Assembly: GCA_034406715.1 (NCBI GenBank)
Contig: CP137868.1
Coordinates: 62,001 to 126,000 of the forward strand
Direction of reading: 5' to 3'
From: Rhodotorula mucilaginosa
Taxonomy: Eukaryota; Basidiomycota; Microbotryomycetes; Sporidiobolales; Sporidiobolaceae
DNA: 64,000 nt
Part shown: one piece after another, positions 1 to 11,775 of the stretch
How the letters are laid out: each line of letters begins with the position of its first letter
Position numbering within the stretch: position 1 is the first letter of the stretch
Made by a program: the position numbers and the translations under genes
Notes under the pieces: model-generated
Databases searched by the model: none
What the model saw: the letters and a program-made list of their open reading frames with translations, nothing else
What the model was told of the DNA's origin: nothing

Positions 1-845
1 AAGGACTTGCATGAAATCGAGCGGTGGCGCGCGGAGACTCTGGCCGGCGAGGACTCGTCCGACCTTGACCCACTTCATGGGCCTGTCGTCGTCGTCATCA
101 TCGTCCTCCTCGTCGTCGTCCTCATCCTCGCTCTCACTCTGCGCATCACTGTCGTCCGCCGCCGCCGCCGTTCCTTTCCGCCCCGCCGCAGCAGCACCAC
201 CGCGCCTCGTCCTCTTTCGCCTCATACTCCTCGCCGACCTCCCCCGCCCTCCCATGAATCTCACCAACCTCACGAGGAACTCGTCCGTGTCGAACGCGTC
301 TCCATCAATCTTGAGTTGGCGAGCTTTGAGCGCGCCGGCTTCCGAAGTGGCGATCAGGACGCGCGAGTCGAGGATCGCTTCCGACGGGCGGTCGACTTTG
401 TCAAAGAGGGCGTTGGCGTTGGCGACTTGGTCCGTCAACGAGTCGACGGTCGTGTTCTGGAGGTCGCCGCGGGCGTCTGTGGCGCGTGCGTTCGAACAAG
501 GGGGTCAGTACATGATCCGGGAGCAACACGCACACGTGAGCCCGGCAAGAGAGGACGGGACGCACCGTCTACGCGACTCTGCAGTTTGCGGTACATGCTC
601 CTGACCCTCTTGCGTTCTCCGCGGTCCTTCTCCTCCTGCCTGCGCTGCTTCTCGCCTTCACTCAAGTCGGCGGCGTCCTCCTCATGGTCGTCCTCCTCTT
701 CGTCGTCCTGCGGAGCACCCGCCCCATTGCCGTTCTTGTGAGTCGGCTGCTGTTCATCTCCGCTCATACGCAGGTCCTCGTCGTCATCGTCGTCGTGGGC
801 GCGTCCTTTGCCCTTTGACGAGTTTGTTGCCGCCGACTTGCTCAT
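1..845 (-). CDS. NSE4: SMC5-SMC6 complex subunit Nse4, 3' end cut by window edge
   Basis: Two exons are visible: 845-566 and 476-1, with a GTGCGT...CACAG intron at 477-565. They give 252 codons that are still open at the left edge. After an acidic N-terminus (a run of D/E with PQDDEEEDD) comes the Nse4 N-terminal motif RVRSMYRKLQSRVD, which in the family binds the SMC neck. Exon 2 carries the helical core (DRPSEAILDSRVLIATSEAG, then FDTDEFLVRLVRFMGG), a basic then acidic linker, and the start of the C-terminal winged-helix kleisin domain (KWVKVGRVLAG followed by LRAPPLDFMQVL). Nse4 is the kleisin that bridges the SMC5/6 heads in DNA repair and chromosome segregation. The ATG at 843-845 was chosen because the in-frame ATG 21 codons upstream would add residues with no family likeness. 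Confidence 0.85.
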
Positions 846-1608
846 GTTTGCGCCCGCTGGGGTTGTCCCGGTAGCTCGTCGAGGTAGGATCGGCGATCGA
901 ATGCACACGCGCGCTGTCCCTGCTGGCAGTAAGCTGTAGTTCTAGCTGATCCGGCGAAAGAGCAGCTGGTTGGACGCGCCGACGACGAACTGCGCGACGC
1001 GTCGAGGCAGAGAGAAGGGCGCGTCAGGGGGAAGGTCAGCTATCTCCGCGGACTTGAACACCTTTTCGCAGACTCTAAGCCGGTTCTGTCACTTCTTACA
1101 TACGTCGTTGTGACGAGAGTCTGCCACTAATCCCATACTTACGATAGGGAAAGGCACCACTTGCTGTAAATTCGGTCGAGCGACTCGCCCCCTTTTTCAC
1201 GCTCGACTTGTCACTGGGAGCTCTGCTCCAACTTGTCGCTCTGGAACGCGTGCGGACCCCGTGTTTAAGCGGCGAGTGCAAAGCGAGTCCACATCGAGTC
1301 TCTCGTCCAACGCCTATCCAAGTCCCACAGCAGGTGAGTCCCGCCAACTCTGAGGGGGGTCCATCTCCGACTCGGAGGCGACGCGAGGTGGCCACGACGA
1401 CGTCGACTCCGATAGGGCAGCTGACCGAGCACCGCATGTAGAGACAGGCCAGAAGACATTGCAAGAACCGCTGCGCCTCGACCCCCACGCGCGTCCGGTC
1501 AGCGACTCGCAATCGACTCACTCGTCGTCGCATGCGCATGTCAGCAGCAGCGAACCTTTTGGAACGACGCTGAGACGCTGAAGAATCGCCGCAAGCCAGG
1601 AGCACACC
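846..1608. other. intergenic, divergent promoter region NSE4 / bHLH gene
   Basis: About 760 bp between two divergently transcribed starts. I see no conserved coding frame; the longer open frames here look antisense or accidental. It presumably holds both 5' UTRs and promoters. No clear TATA box was recognised. Confidence 0.5.
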
Positions 1609-3692
1609 ATGACGGACCAGTATACCACACGCGGCGGCGGCGGCGGCGGCCCACCCGTCGCTTCCACTGCGGCGACGAGCGTCGCAGCCAGCAGTCATCG
1701 GTACCAACTCCCCATCCCGCCTCACGCTCCCGCCCTCTTCTCCTCCGCAGCCCGCACCACCAGCAGCAGCACCGGAGACCGTCTCAATTCGACCGCCGTC
1801 CCTTCCATGTCCGTCACGGACGCCATCATCCCCGGTCCGAGCCACATCGCCCCCCTCGACACCTCGATCGCCCACCACCCTCTCGATCCCGCCGCCGCCG
1901 CCGCCGCCGCCGCCGATCCCGACGCAGCGAAACGAGAACGCATGGCTCAGCATACGAAAGACCTCGAAGCCTGGGTCCTCGGCGCCAACAACAACCCGCC
2001 ACCACCAGAGCGTCATGCGCCTCCTCCTCTGACCGGAGCGGCGGCAGCCCTCTCGGCCATTGCAGCTGCTGTCAACGCCATCGAAGACGTGAGCGACCAA
2101 GACGCCGAGGGGGAAGACGACCTCGACCTCGACCTCGACCTCGACCCTTTGCCCGCTCCCCCGCCGGCGAAACGAGCTCGCACGTCCTCGGCGGCGGCGG
2201 CGGCGCGCGGACGAAACGGCGCAGCAGGAGGAGGAGGAGGAGGAGGAGTCCCATCCGGTGCGAGCAGTAGCGGGCCCGGAGGAACGGCAGGAGGACGCGG
2301 CACAGCGGCTCCTCCGACGGCGGCGCGCAAGGGCAAAGCCGGCGCGATCGCTCGCAAGTACTTGATGGAGACGGATCACCCTGCCGACGATCAACAAGAT
2401 TACCTCCCGACTCCGCACTTGCCGCCTCTCCCTCCTCCTCCTCCTCCTCCTCCTCCTCATTCCAAAGTCTATCAACCTACGGCGTCGTCTTCGCTGGCCG
2501 GATCATCAGCCTCTGCACCCGGCGTCTCCAACGCTGGGCCCGTCGTCACGAACGCCAAAGGCAAGCGGAAAGCAGGTGCCTCTGGCGGCGGTCCGTCTTC
2601 TGCATCAGGACGCGCTTCCGCAAGCGGCAGTGGAGGAGCGGCGACGGGGGGTGGTACGAACGGCCAGGGCGCTTCGACGGGGACCGCCCTCGTGATGACG
2701 AAAAACGTCCACGCCGCCGCCGCCGCCGCTAACGGTGATGGTGGTCCGGACGAACCGATCGTCGGACCGGACCCGACTCCGGCGCAGTTGGTCGCTCTCT
2801 ATCCGTTGCGACCCCGTCCGGCTCGACCTCCTCGAGCGAGACCACCTCGCTCTTCTTCCTCTGCCGCCGGTGCTGCCGGTGACAAGTCTCCCAGCGCATC
2901 TTCACAAACGGCAGGAGGAGGCGGGGCCGTAACCAAGGGTCCGCTCCTCTCGGCCGCGCAGAAAAAGGCCAACCACATCGCATCGGAACAGAAACGGCGC
3001 GCGGCGATCCGAAAGGGCTACGACGGGCTGTGCGAAGTCGTCCCGACTCTGAAAGCCGCCGTCGAGGAATTCGAGGAACGAGTTCGTAAAGTCGCCGTGA
3101 CGGGACCTTCCACGGGAGGAGGAGGGTCGCAGTCTCCTCCTCCTCCTGCTGCGGCAGTCGCACCGGCCCCCCCGATCGCAGAAAAGGGTGGTAGTGGGAT
3201 CGGGGGAAAACGTCAAGGGAGGGGAAAGGGGGGAGAGAGTACGACGGGAGCGTTGATGGGAGGGATCAGCGTCGGCGGTGAAAAGATTGATGGACGCGCC
3301 GGACCCAAGAGCGAAGCGGTCGTCTTGACGCAGAGTGAGTCCCACCCCGCCCCCTCCTGTGGCCTTGTGATTTTGTGTGCTTGAGCTGGCTGCGCACCGA
3401 CGACCTCACCTCGCGCGCCCTTCGTAAACGAGAGAAAACCTTCAACTAACCTCTTCTGCATGCTGCCATCGCCGTCCACCGCCACCACTACCGCCTCGCA
3501 GCCGTCGAGCACATCCGCCGCCTCCTCTCAGACCGGACCGACTTGCTCGCCAAACTCTCGCACCTTCACGCAGCGGCGGGACCGCTCCCTACAATGGGGA
3601 TGGTGACGCGCGAGTGGGACGACCGGTGGGACGACGGGATGAGGGAAGACATGGGGATCGCTTTGGCTGATGAAGAGTGGGAGGACGAGTAG
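1609..3692 (+). CDS. bHLH transcription factor with expanded loop (Mlx-like basic region)
   Basis: Two exons, 1609-3334 and 3502-3692, give 638 aa. The intron has a GTGAGT donor, a CTAAC-type branch and a CGCAG acceptor. Residues 1 to about 450 are disordered: Gly, Ala and Pro runs, a (DL)n stretch and a poly-Pro run. The basic region and helix 1 begin near residue 454 (NHIASEQKRRAAIRKGYDGL), with the H-E-R pattern that reads E-box DNA; the wording is closest to the Mlx/Mondo class. Helix 2 starts near residue 565 (KSEAVVLTQ then TVEHIRRLLSDRTDLL) and is completed across the intron. The loop between the helices is about 85 residues of Gly/Pro-rich sequence, against 5-20 in most bHLH proteins. 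The tail after helix 2 is acidic (EWDDRWDDG). The target genes cannot be inferred from the sequence. Confidence 0.85.
2119..2458 (+). repeat. in-frame short tandem repeats inside the bHLH gene
   Basis: Within the coding sequence lie a 6-bp repeat (gacctc, about 4.5 copies, 2119-2145, coding for alternating Asp-Leu), a GAG/GGA-rich run near 2225-2247 coding for poly-Gly, and a CCT triplet run at about 2430-2458 coding for poly-Pro. All lie in the disordered N-terminus and keep the frame, so their length could vary without destroying the gene. Confidence 0.75.
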
Positions 3693-4147
3693 CGCTCAGC
3701 TGGCCCGTCGGCGGAAACGAGCAAGCACTGGTGGAAGGACCGGGAAACGAGCTCTTTGAGGCCTGTCCTTGTTGTTTGGGGTTTCTTGCGACGCGTGTAC
3801 ACAAGATCGTTTCTACCAATCCGTCACGGGAGGCCGGCGCGCGCGTCTCAGTCAGTCAGTCAGAGAGAAAGAACGCAGAGATTACAGAACGTGTGGCGAA
3901 ACAATGCACGCCCGACATGTTCGCCATGGATGCAACTCTTTCGAGGCCTCCTCTTCCCAGCATCGTTCGTGGTCTTGAGCCTGCGCCATGCAGGTTGAAA
4001 TGTCACCAAAAGAAAACAATTCGCTACAAGGGAGTGTGGATGTGTGAGTGATGTAGAGTGTTTGGTGTAGGTTGTGAGCGGGTTTTCACGTCAAAGTAAA
4101 AAGGAAAGAGATCATCATCATCAGAGAAGGGGAGTCTTCTCTCTCTA
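3693..4147. other. convergent intergenic region
   Basis: About 455 bp between the stops of the bHLH gene and THR4. It should contain both 3' UTRs. I see no gene or repeat in it. Confidence 0.5.
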
Positions 4148-6510
4148 CTAGAGCCCAGTGGTGGTCGTCGCCGCCGAATGCGAAAACAGCTTGTCGACGT
4201 TGTCGCGAATGACTTGCTTGACCTGCTCGCGGTCGTTCTTGACGTCAATGACCCGGCGCGGCAAGTCGAGCAAGCCCTTGAACTCGACGGGGAGGGCGTC
4301 GCGCTCAAAGTCAAAGTCGGTCTCGTTCTCGAGTGCTTTCGAGACGGCGTCCGAGAACTTGGCCGGCGCGGCGGTCGAGAGGATGATTTGGATGATGTTG
4401 GGCGGGCTGCGAGGGGGGCGTTCGAGAGTTAGGGTTACACAGAAACCCGTTGAGTGCCAGCTATCACCAGAAGGAGGGTGACTCACTTGGTCTTGGCCAC
4501 CTTGTTGGCGACGGCGAGACCGACAGCCGTATGAGGGTCGACGACGTACGAGCCGTACTCGTCCTTCTTGGTGTAGTACTTTCGGATCGTCTCGGACGTC
4601 TCTTCGTCGCTCACCCGATCGGCAATCATATCCCTCCTCGCGACTTCGACGCACGCGCGCGGGACCCTGACGCGGTGTTCCGACTTGAGGCGGTCCATCC
4701 AGACGCGGACGTGCTCGGCCGCGACGCGGACGCGCGCCGCCTGACCGCCGTCGACTTCCCCGTCGGCGGCGACGGCGCCGGCCGTGGTGCCTTCGAGGGC
4801 GAGGTAGAACAAGAGGCGCTCAAAGTTGGACGAGACGAGGATGTCCATCGCGGGCGAGAGCGTCTCGGCGACGGTGCCGGCAGCTCCGGTAGCTCCGGTG
4901 GCGGGAGCGGGAGCGGGAGAGGCAGCAGCGCCGTTCGAGCGAGTCATGCCAAATCGAGCGGAAGAGGAAGAGGCGCTGCTGCCGTTCGTGCGCGGGGTCG
5001 CCTGCTGGCCGTCACTCGCGCCATTCTGCTGCACCGACTCGGCAACCGCCGCCTGTTGCTGCTGCTTGAACGCCTCGTCCTCGCTCAGACTCGGATAACG
5101 CTGCAACAAGCCGCGCTTCTGGGATCTTGGCGTCGGAGGAGGCACGTCGACGCCCGCGTCCTCGGTGTCCTCGTCGTCTTCATCGTCGTCGTCTTCGGCA
5201 TAGTGTTCCGGCTCGCCCGAGTCGGCTTTCTCGTACCGACCCGTCTTCCAGAAGCGGGCGAGGATGTCGTTCGCGTTGGTCGCGACGACGAGCTTGGCCA
5301 TCGGGAGGCCGAGGTGCTTGGCGTACCAACCGGCGAGGACGTCGCCAAAGTTGCCGGTCGGGACGGCGAACTGGATCTCGGGTTCGAGGACGTCGTACGG
5401 GATCTGGGGCTGGACGGCAAAGTAGGCGGCAAAGTAGTACACGGTCTGGGCGAGGATGCGGGCCCAGTTGATCGAGTTGACGGCGCCGAGGTGGTACCGC
5501 GAGTTGAACTCCATGTCGTTGAACAGCGACTTGACAATGTCTTGGCAGTCGTCGAACGTGCCCTCGACGGCGAGGTTGAACACGTTGTCGTCTAGGACGG
5601 TCGTCATCTGCGCTTCCTGGATGGGCGAGGTGCGACCCTTCGGGTGCAGGATAAAGATCGAGATGTCCTGCTTGGACCGGAGGCCGTAGATCGCAGCGCT
5701 GTGGCCGCCGCATGTGTCAGCCTCTCTCAAGTGCCGCATTCAGAAGGCCGCCGTCCCAGAGTCCAAAAAGGTGTACTCACGATCCGGTGTCGCCGGACGT
5801 TGCGCCGACGACGGTGAGCCGTTCGCGCTGATTGTCGGGACGGCCGGCGTTCCTCCGCTGGAGAAAGTACTCAAAGATGTTGCCGACAAACTGGAGGGCG
5901 ACGTCCTTGAACGCAAACGTCGGGCCGTGGAACAGTTCGAGGATGAACTCTTTCTCGCCGGTGCGGTGCAAGGGGGTCACCTGCTCGTGGCGGAAGGTGG
6001 CGAACGAACGGTCGATGATGTCTTGCAGGTCGGGGCGGGGGATCTCTTGCTCGGGGATGAAGAGCGAGTACAGTTCGAGCGCGAGTTCGGTGAACGACAG
6101 TTTCGCCCAGTCGTGCTGCCAGTTCTCGGGCAGATGGGGCAGGTGGACGGGGATGTAGAGTCCGCCGTTCGGAGCGAGTCCGCGCATCACGGCCTGTTGT
6201 CGGCGGAACAGGCGTCGTCAGTCCATCACGGAGGCTTGTGGTTGCGTTTAGATCAGGTGGGAAAGGGATCGTCGTATCGACCTGGGCGATCTGCCCCCCT
6301 GCAGACGAGCTGTTCCACCACCCCGACGCAAGACTCGAGGCCTGGAGTCCCTCCGTCCAATGCGCACAGGGATCCTCTCCTCCGTCCCAGAGCGGCGCAG
6401 TTGACAGCGAGCGAGTCGAGGTTGGGCTGGGATGGGGAAACGGGCGCGCGCACCTCTTCGAACGAGAGACGCTCGTCGCCCCCGCGCGTGCTAAAGTACT
6501 TGAGCGGCAT
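4148..6510 (-). CDS. THR4: threonine synthase
   Basis: Four exons (6510-6454, 6193-5781, 5698-4487, 4406-4148) give 646 aa. The enzyme converts O-phosphohomoserine to threonine with pyridoxal phosphate. The start KYFSTRGGDERLSFEE is the family N-terminus and fixes the ATG at 6510. GPTFAFKDVALQF carries the PLP lysine (about residue 113), followed by VVGATSGDTGS, then AVPTGNFGDVLAGWYAK and LSPAMDILVSSNFERL. The C-terminal STAAPAKFSDAV matches the family end. Yeast Thr4 is about 514 aa; the extra length is mainly one insertion of about 110 residues (near 318-428), acidic then Gln/Ser/Ala-rich, between the FWKTGRYEK and LSPAMDI motifs. The reading frame stays open through it and no intron signals bracket it. 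The gene is divergent from the ABC transporter. Confidence 0.93.
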
Positions 6511-7566
6511 AGTTCGCGGGTCTATCAGGTCTCGCGGTTGCTGCACTATACAGTCGTGTCGAATGCGAACCGTAACGGAGCCGCGAGTCAAGCCGGACTT
6601 TGACGACGGCGCTGCTTCCAGTCGAGTTCACAATCTCTCCGCGCAACGCCACCCGGGCTATCAGCACCACTTTGCGGACTGACACAGGGCTACCAGTGGG
6701 TATACAGGCGCACAGGGCAAGCCTCACTTGGCAGCCGAGCGAGCGGCTGATCTCGTCACTTGTCTAGCAGCTGAGCGGGTCCGAGAGAGCGAAATTCTCC
6801 GAGTCTGATCGCAAGTGCCTTTCGCCCGTGAAGCCAGCGAATAGGTCGTCAACGGAGGCGCAAGTGAAAGAGAGAGAGACTCTGCATGTCGAGCATAGCC
6901 TGATGCTTGGACTTGCGGGACCGGGCAATCAAGAGTCTCTGCGTCGTCTACGACGAAAACGGAGCGGGTGCAAACGACAGTCGGACCCTTTGACTGAGCT
7001 GCCAAGGCGCAGGGTTCATACGGCCGTGACGCGGTAGGGCTTGAATAGCAGGGATAGCAGCAGCTATAGTGTAGCGTGCACGGCGATGTACGTCCGGCGA
7101 GCGTCTGCGTCAGGTAGAGCCCTGGGTGGCCCAAGTTGGGGTGGCGCCGCCGCAGCGATTGAAGCCATCCGGAGCGGGGCGGGGCCGTAGCATTTCTCGA
7201 TCATTAGCCAGGAGCAACGCGGAGGAGGCGTCGTCGTGTCTTTTGCATTCTTGCCAGCTGGCGGTAGGTAGGAGAGGGAGAGGAGCTCGATCCGACCACA
7301 GCGGCGAGCTCTTCGCGATGAGAAACGAGCTGAGGGGAGGCGCAGACAAAGTGGGGCCGATCGGCAGCTGGCGACTGACTCTGCTTCCCTTGAAGTAGGA
7401 CGGGTACAGCTGTACGTGTACTCGGGCGGAAAGACCCGACCCCAAGTCGAAACGCGGGCTCGCATTCGCCTGCTTTGCTCCAGACACGCTCGCGGCAACC
7501 GATCCGCCTCTGCACCGCCTCCCGACCGAACGAGCGAGAAGCATAGCCGAACGTAACGAGAACACC
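6511..7566. other. intergenic, divergent promoter region THR4 / ABC transporter
   Basis: About 1.06 kb between two start codons. Open frames here carry no recognisable domain on either strand. I see no tRNA or repeat. Confidence 0.45.
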
Positions 7567-10500
7567 ATGGCCGAGTCCGACGACGACGTACCGGCGCTGT
7601 ATTCGACTCTAGCAGATCTGCGACTCGCCCTCCCCTGCATCCTCGTCGGCTTGCTCTTGCTCCGATGGCTCGCTCGCGGCTTTGTCGCCGTCATGGGTCG
7701 CATCCAGGCCCAGGGGTGGACCATCGACGACGACGAGTATGCGCCCCCTGAACGAACCGCCACCTCCACGGTCGCGAACAAGAAGAAGAAGAAGGAGCGG
7801 AACGGGGCGGCGGCGGAGCAGCAGGATGACAATGACCAGGACGACGAGGACGACGAGGAGGACCAAGTCACGCCCGTCGTTGTCAAGCAGAAGCGCGTCA
7901 GGCGTGCACTCGTCCTCGGGTTGACCGGTCTCGCCGCCGTCACCTATTTCGCCGAGGGAGTCGCGCAAGGTAGACCCTGTGTTTTCTCCCCCCCCTCGAG
8001 TAACGCTCGCTAAATCACCCGATGTGTGTGTGCAGTTATCGCCTCGATGGTCACTTCGCATTATACGCCCGCCGATCCGCTCTACGCCAACGTCGCATTC
8101 TACACGGTGGGCGGACTCGGCGCCTTTTCGATGCTCGGCGTCGGCATGGCCTACGAGGCGAAATGGTCCCGGCAAGAAGAGTCACCCCCATCGTCCGCCG
8201 GGGAACCCTGGCCGAAACAGTACCCCCGCTTGATAACCTTTCTCGCCTTGGCGGGCGAGGTCGCCGTCCTGTCGGTGTTTGCAAGGATCGTGGCGCGCGA
8301 CCAAACGACCGTCGAACCGAAACGGACCGTCTTGCCGATCATCACCTTGGCGCTCGTCGCGTTCCGGATCTTGGTCCTGTTGACCCTCCTCGCGTTCCAA
8401 TTCCCTCCGTTCTATCGCGCCAACTTTGTCGCTCCCAACGCCAACGAGGCGGCGCCAGCGACGGAGAGGACCCCCCTGCTCGCCAATGCCAATGCCAGTG
8501 CGAACGGCGGAGGCGGCGGCGGCGGCACCAGTCTCTCAGGTCCGACCACCGATCCCGCCGCCACGGGCGGTTCAGTCCTGCGCGGGTCCCGCCTGCCTTC
8601 GAACCGCCCTCCCGATCCCAAGAGCCTCTCGATCCTGACCCTCTTCAGCCGCGTCAAACTCTTGTTCCCGTACCTCTGGCCCGCCAAGAGCCTCGTCCTC
8701 CAGATCCTCGCCCTGATCTGCTTCGGGTTGATGCTCTTCCGGAGGTACGTCAACGTCCTGCAACCCATCTTGTTTGGCAGGGTCATCTCGGCGCTCGCGA
8801 ATGGGAAGCCGCCGTTCGTCCCGATCGTGCTCTACGTCATCTTTTCGTTCCTGCAAGACTCGAACACTATGCTGTACCGGTATCGTGCGTCCCGGGTCCT
8901 TTTACCGTCGATCTTGACTCGCCATCCCCCTGCTGACTCGCCTGAAACCGCTCTGTTATGCACGCAGTCTGGCTTCCCATCGAGCAGGTGATGACGAATC
9001 GCCGCGCTACATGTTCTCCTACCCACACAACTTGACTCTCGATTTACGCATTGCAGTACTCGGAGCGCGAAATGGCCCTCATGTCGTTCGACATCCTTCT
9101 CAACTTGTCGCTCTCGTACCACACGCGCCGGCGGACCGGGGAGCTCCTTCGGATCCTGTCCCGCTCAGAAGCAATCAACGACGTGCGTAACGATTTTTGC
9201 TCTTCGCATCAAGGTGGACAGGCGGGCGCAGACTAACGCCACCGCGCGCGCAGTTCTTTGAGCTCTTGCTGTTCTCGTTCGTTCCGATCTTGATCGACTT
9301 GCCCGTTGCGTTCCTCGTCCTTTGGGTTCGATACGGCATCACCATTGTCGGAGTCGTCACCGTCGTCGCGGTCGTCTAGTGAGTCTCTCAACTGCCGACT
9401 CGTCGGCGCTACGAGAGAACTTTCCGACTCATGGATTTGTTTTTCTCAGCGTTACCACCTCGGTGACTTTGGCCGAGAGTCGGACCAAGCTGTATCGAGC
9501 GCTGCGTGACGAGAGTCAGTTCATGCACCAGCTCAAGTCGGACGTGCTGTTCAGTAAGTTCCTTTGGGTGCCCCAGGTTATCGTTGACACCAGCTGACCG
9601 CGTTCCGTGCCCCTCAGACTACGAAACGACCAAGATCTTTGGTACGATGCACCCCGCTCTTCGGGCCCACGAAGAGGTCACCTAACGTTTGCTACGAGTT
9701 GACAGTCTCGGAAAACTTTGAGATGAAACGTCTGCGAGACGCCATGTGGAAGTATCAGCGAGGTACGTCGACAGTCTTGGGTGCGCGGGTACCCCACCTC
9801 CTGATCCGCACCCCTCGCCACCTGCAGGCTACTTCAACGTCTTCAATTCGTGGCAATCCCTCTCGCTCCTGCAAAACTCGATCTCGGCATTCGGCCTCCT
9901 CGTCTGCTCGTTCATCCTCTCGCGCCGAGTGATCGAGGGCGAGATGGACGTCGGCAACTATGTCGCGTTCGTCTCGTACCTGAACCAGCTGTACTCGCCT
10001 CTGAACCAGATTTCGTCGCTGTACCGGCGCGTGATGAACAACGCAGTCGGTGAATTGGCCGGTCGAGGTTGTTATCGTTGTCGATGCAGACAGCTGACAC
10101 ATACCCCCACCAGACACTGAGCAGCTGATCGAGCTCTTGAACGAAGAGAGGGAGATCTCGGACCGACCGAACCCTGTCGAGCTCAAGATTGATCCCTCTG
10201 AAGGCGCCGAGATCGAGTTCAAAGACGTCACGTTCTCGTACGACAAAAAAGTCCCCGTCCTCAAGGGCGTCTCTTTCAAAGTCGGCCGAGGCCAGAGTGT
10301 CGCCCTGGTGGGACCGAGTGGCGGCGGCAAGAGTACCATCACCAAGCTCATCTACCGCTTCTACGACGTCTCGAGCGGCTCGATCAGCATCAACGGCCAC
10401 GACATCCGCGACTTGACGCAGCGGTCCCTCCGCGCGAGTATCGGCCTCGTGCCGCAAGAGTCGGTCTTGTTCAACTCGTCCGCGCGGATGAACATTGCGT

Positions 10501-11579
10501 ACGGCGGCATCAACCGGCTCGACTTGGACGGCCGCGGGAGCGAGCGCATCACGATGGACGAGGTGGTCGAGGCGGCCAAGGCGGCGGCGATTCACGACAA
10601 GATCATGTCGTTCCCGGATGTGAGTCCAGGCCGGGCGTCACCAGGGTTCAAATTGGAGATGGCGACTGACGAGGCCATGTTTCGCAAATCCTCCCCGGCC
10701 CCCGCAGCAATACGAGACCATCGTCGGTGCGTGTTGGCGCGGTACATCGCCTCTTGAGCAAGTTAACTGACTGACTTTGGCGGGCGTTTCTAGGCGAGCG
10801 CGGTCAGAGGCTCAGTGGCGGTGAGAAGCAACGAGTTTCGATCGCCCGGACGATCCTCAAGGACCCGCCCATCCTCGTACTCGATGAAGCCAGTGAGTCG
10901 AGTTTGGAAGTTGCGCCGATTTCAGGAAGATTCTCCAAGCGCGAGCTGACACTCGCGGGACCTCGTCAAGCCTCGGCCCTCGACACGTTCAACGAGCGCT
11001 TGATCCAGAACCGCCTGCGCGAACTCTTGCAAGGTCGGACCTCGATCATCATTGCGCACCGCTTGTCGACCATTGTCGACTGCGACGTGATCCACGTCCT
11101 CAAGGATGGCTTGATCGTCGAGTCGGGGTCGCACAACGAGCTGATCGCGCGCGGTGGAGTCTATGCCGGTGAGCTCGCGCGCCCGTCTTCTTCTTCTTGC
11201 CACGCTTGCTCGACACAGCAGCTTACTGATTTAGGACCCCCCTTCATGATCGTTTCCAGAATTGTGGCAGAAGCAGATCGAGGGGCAAGAGTCTTCCGTC
11301 CCGGCATCGAAAGCTCCCTCCGGAGCCGCGACGCCCGCTGATCCTCGAGCCGCCACGCCCGACCCGACGTCGACTCCCTCGGCCGAGTCGATCGCGATCG
11401 CGACGCCGACGACGACGAGTACTTCAACTCTGTCGGGCACTGCGCCGCCGTTCGTGCCGGATTCCGCGGTGGTCGCCGCCGCGGCGGACGAGATGCCGGG
11501 TCGACCACCCGCACCCCCAGTACCGACAAGCAAGAAGGCCTCGAATGGGAAGAAGCGAAGCGGGGGAAAGAAACGCTGA
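7567..11579 (+). CDS. HMT1: half-size ABC transporter, HMT1/ABCB6 (heavy-metal tolerance) family
   Basis: Fourteen exons (7567-7969, 8036-8884, 8968-8987, 9057-9182, 9254-9378, 9450-9553, 9618-9641, 9706-9762, 9828-10049, 10114-10619, 10708-10726, 10794-10892, 10971-11168, 11260-11579) give 1023 aa. The N-terminus has an extra block of about five membrane segments (TMD0) interrupted by a K/D/E-rich loop near residues 75-110. A six-helix ABC membrane domain follows, then one nucleotide-binding domain: Walker [10 protein letters not shown] (about 710), signature LSGGEKQR (about 825), Walker B ILVLDEATSALD (about 848) and H-loop IIIAHRLST (about 880). TMD0 separates it from mitochondrial Atm1. 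S. pombe Hmt1 loads vacuoles with phytochelatin/metal complexes; vacuolar detoxification here is inferred from that family. The C-terminal 100 residues are Pro/Ser/Thr-rich and end in a basic tail. Three exons are only 19-24 nt long. Confidence 0.9.
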
Positions 11580-11775
11580 TTCAAGCGCTGATTCTAGAAA
11601 GGCGATCGGGGAGGAGGGAGATAGAGAGGATGCGAGGGTTAGAAGAACTCCCCGCATTGCAGCTCTTTGAATCGCCTGACTCTTCTCACCAAGAAGTTCA
11701 TCTACAAGCGAGAAGTCCAAGACCGAAAAGTAACTACATGCATGCGGAAAGGAGTAGATTTGACGATGACTGAAA

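Noticed and set aside
1096-2475. 459-codon open frame antisense to the bHLH gene
   Set aside because: Arg/Gly/Val-rich translation typical of the shadow of a GC-rich coding strand; no domain and the sense strand has a clear bHLH.
4450-5595. 381-codon open frame antisense to THR4
   Set aside because: Mirror of conserved threonine synthase codons; no recognisable fold.
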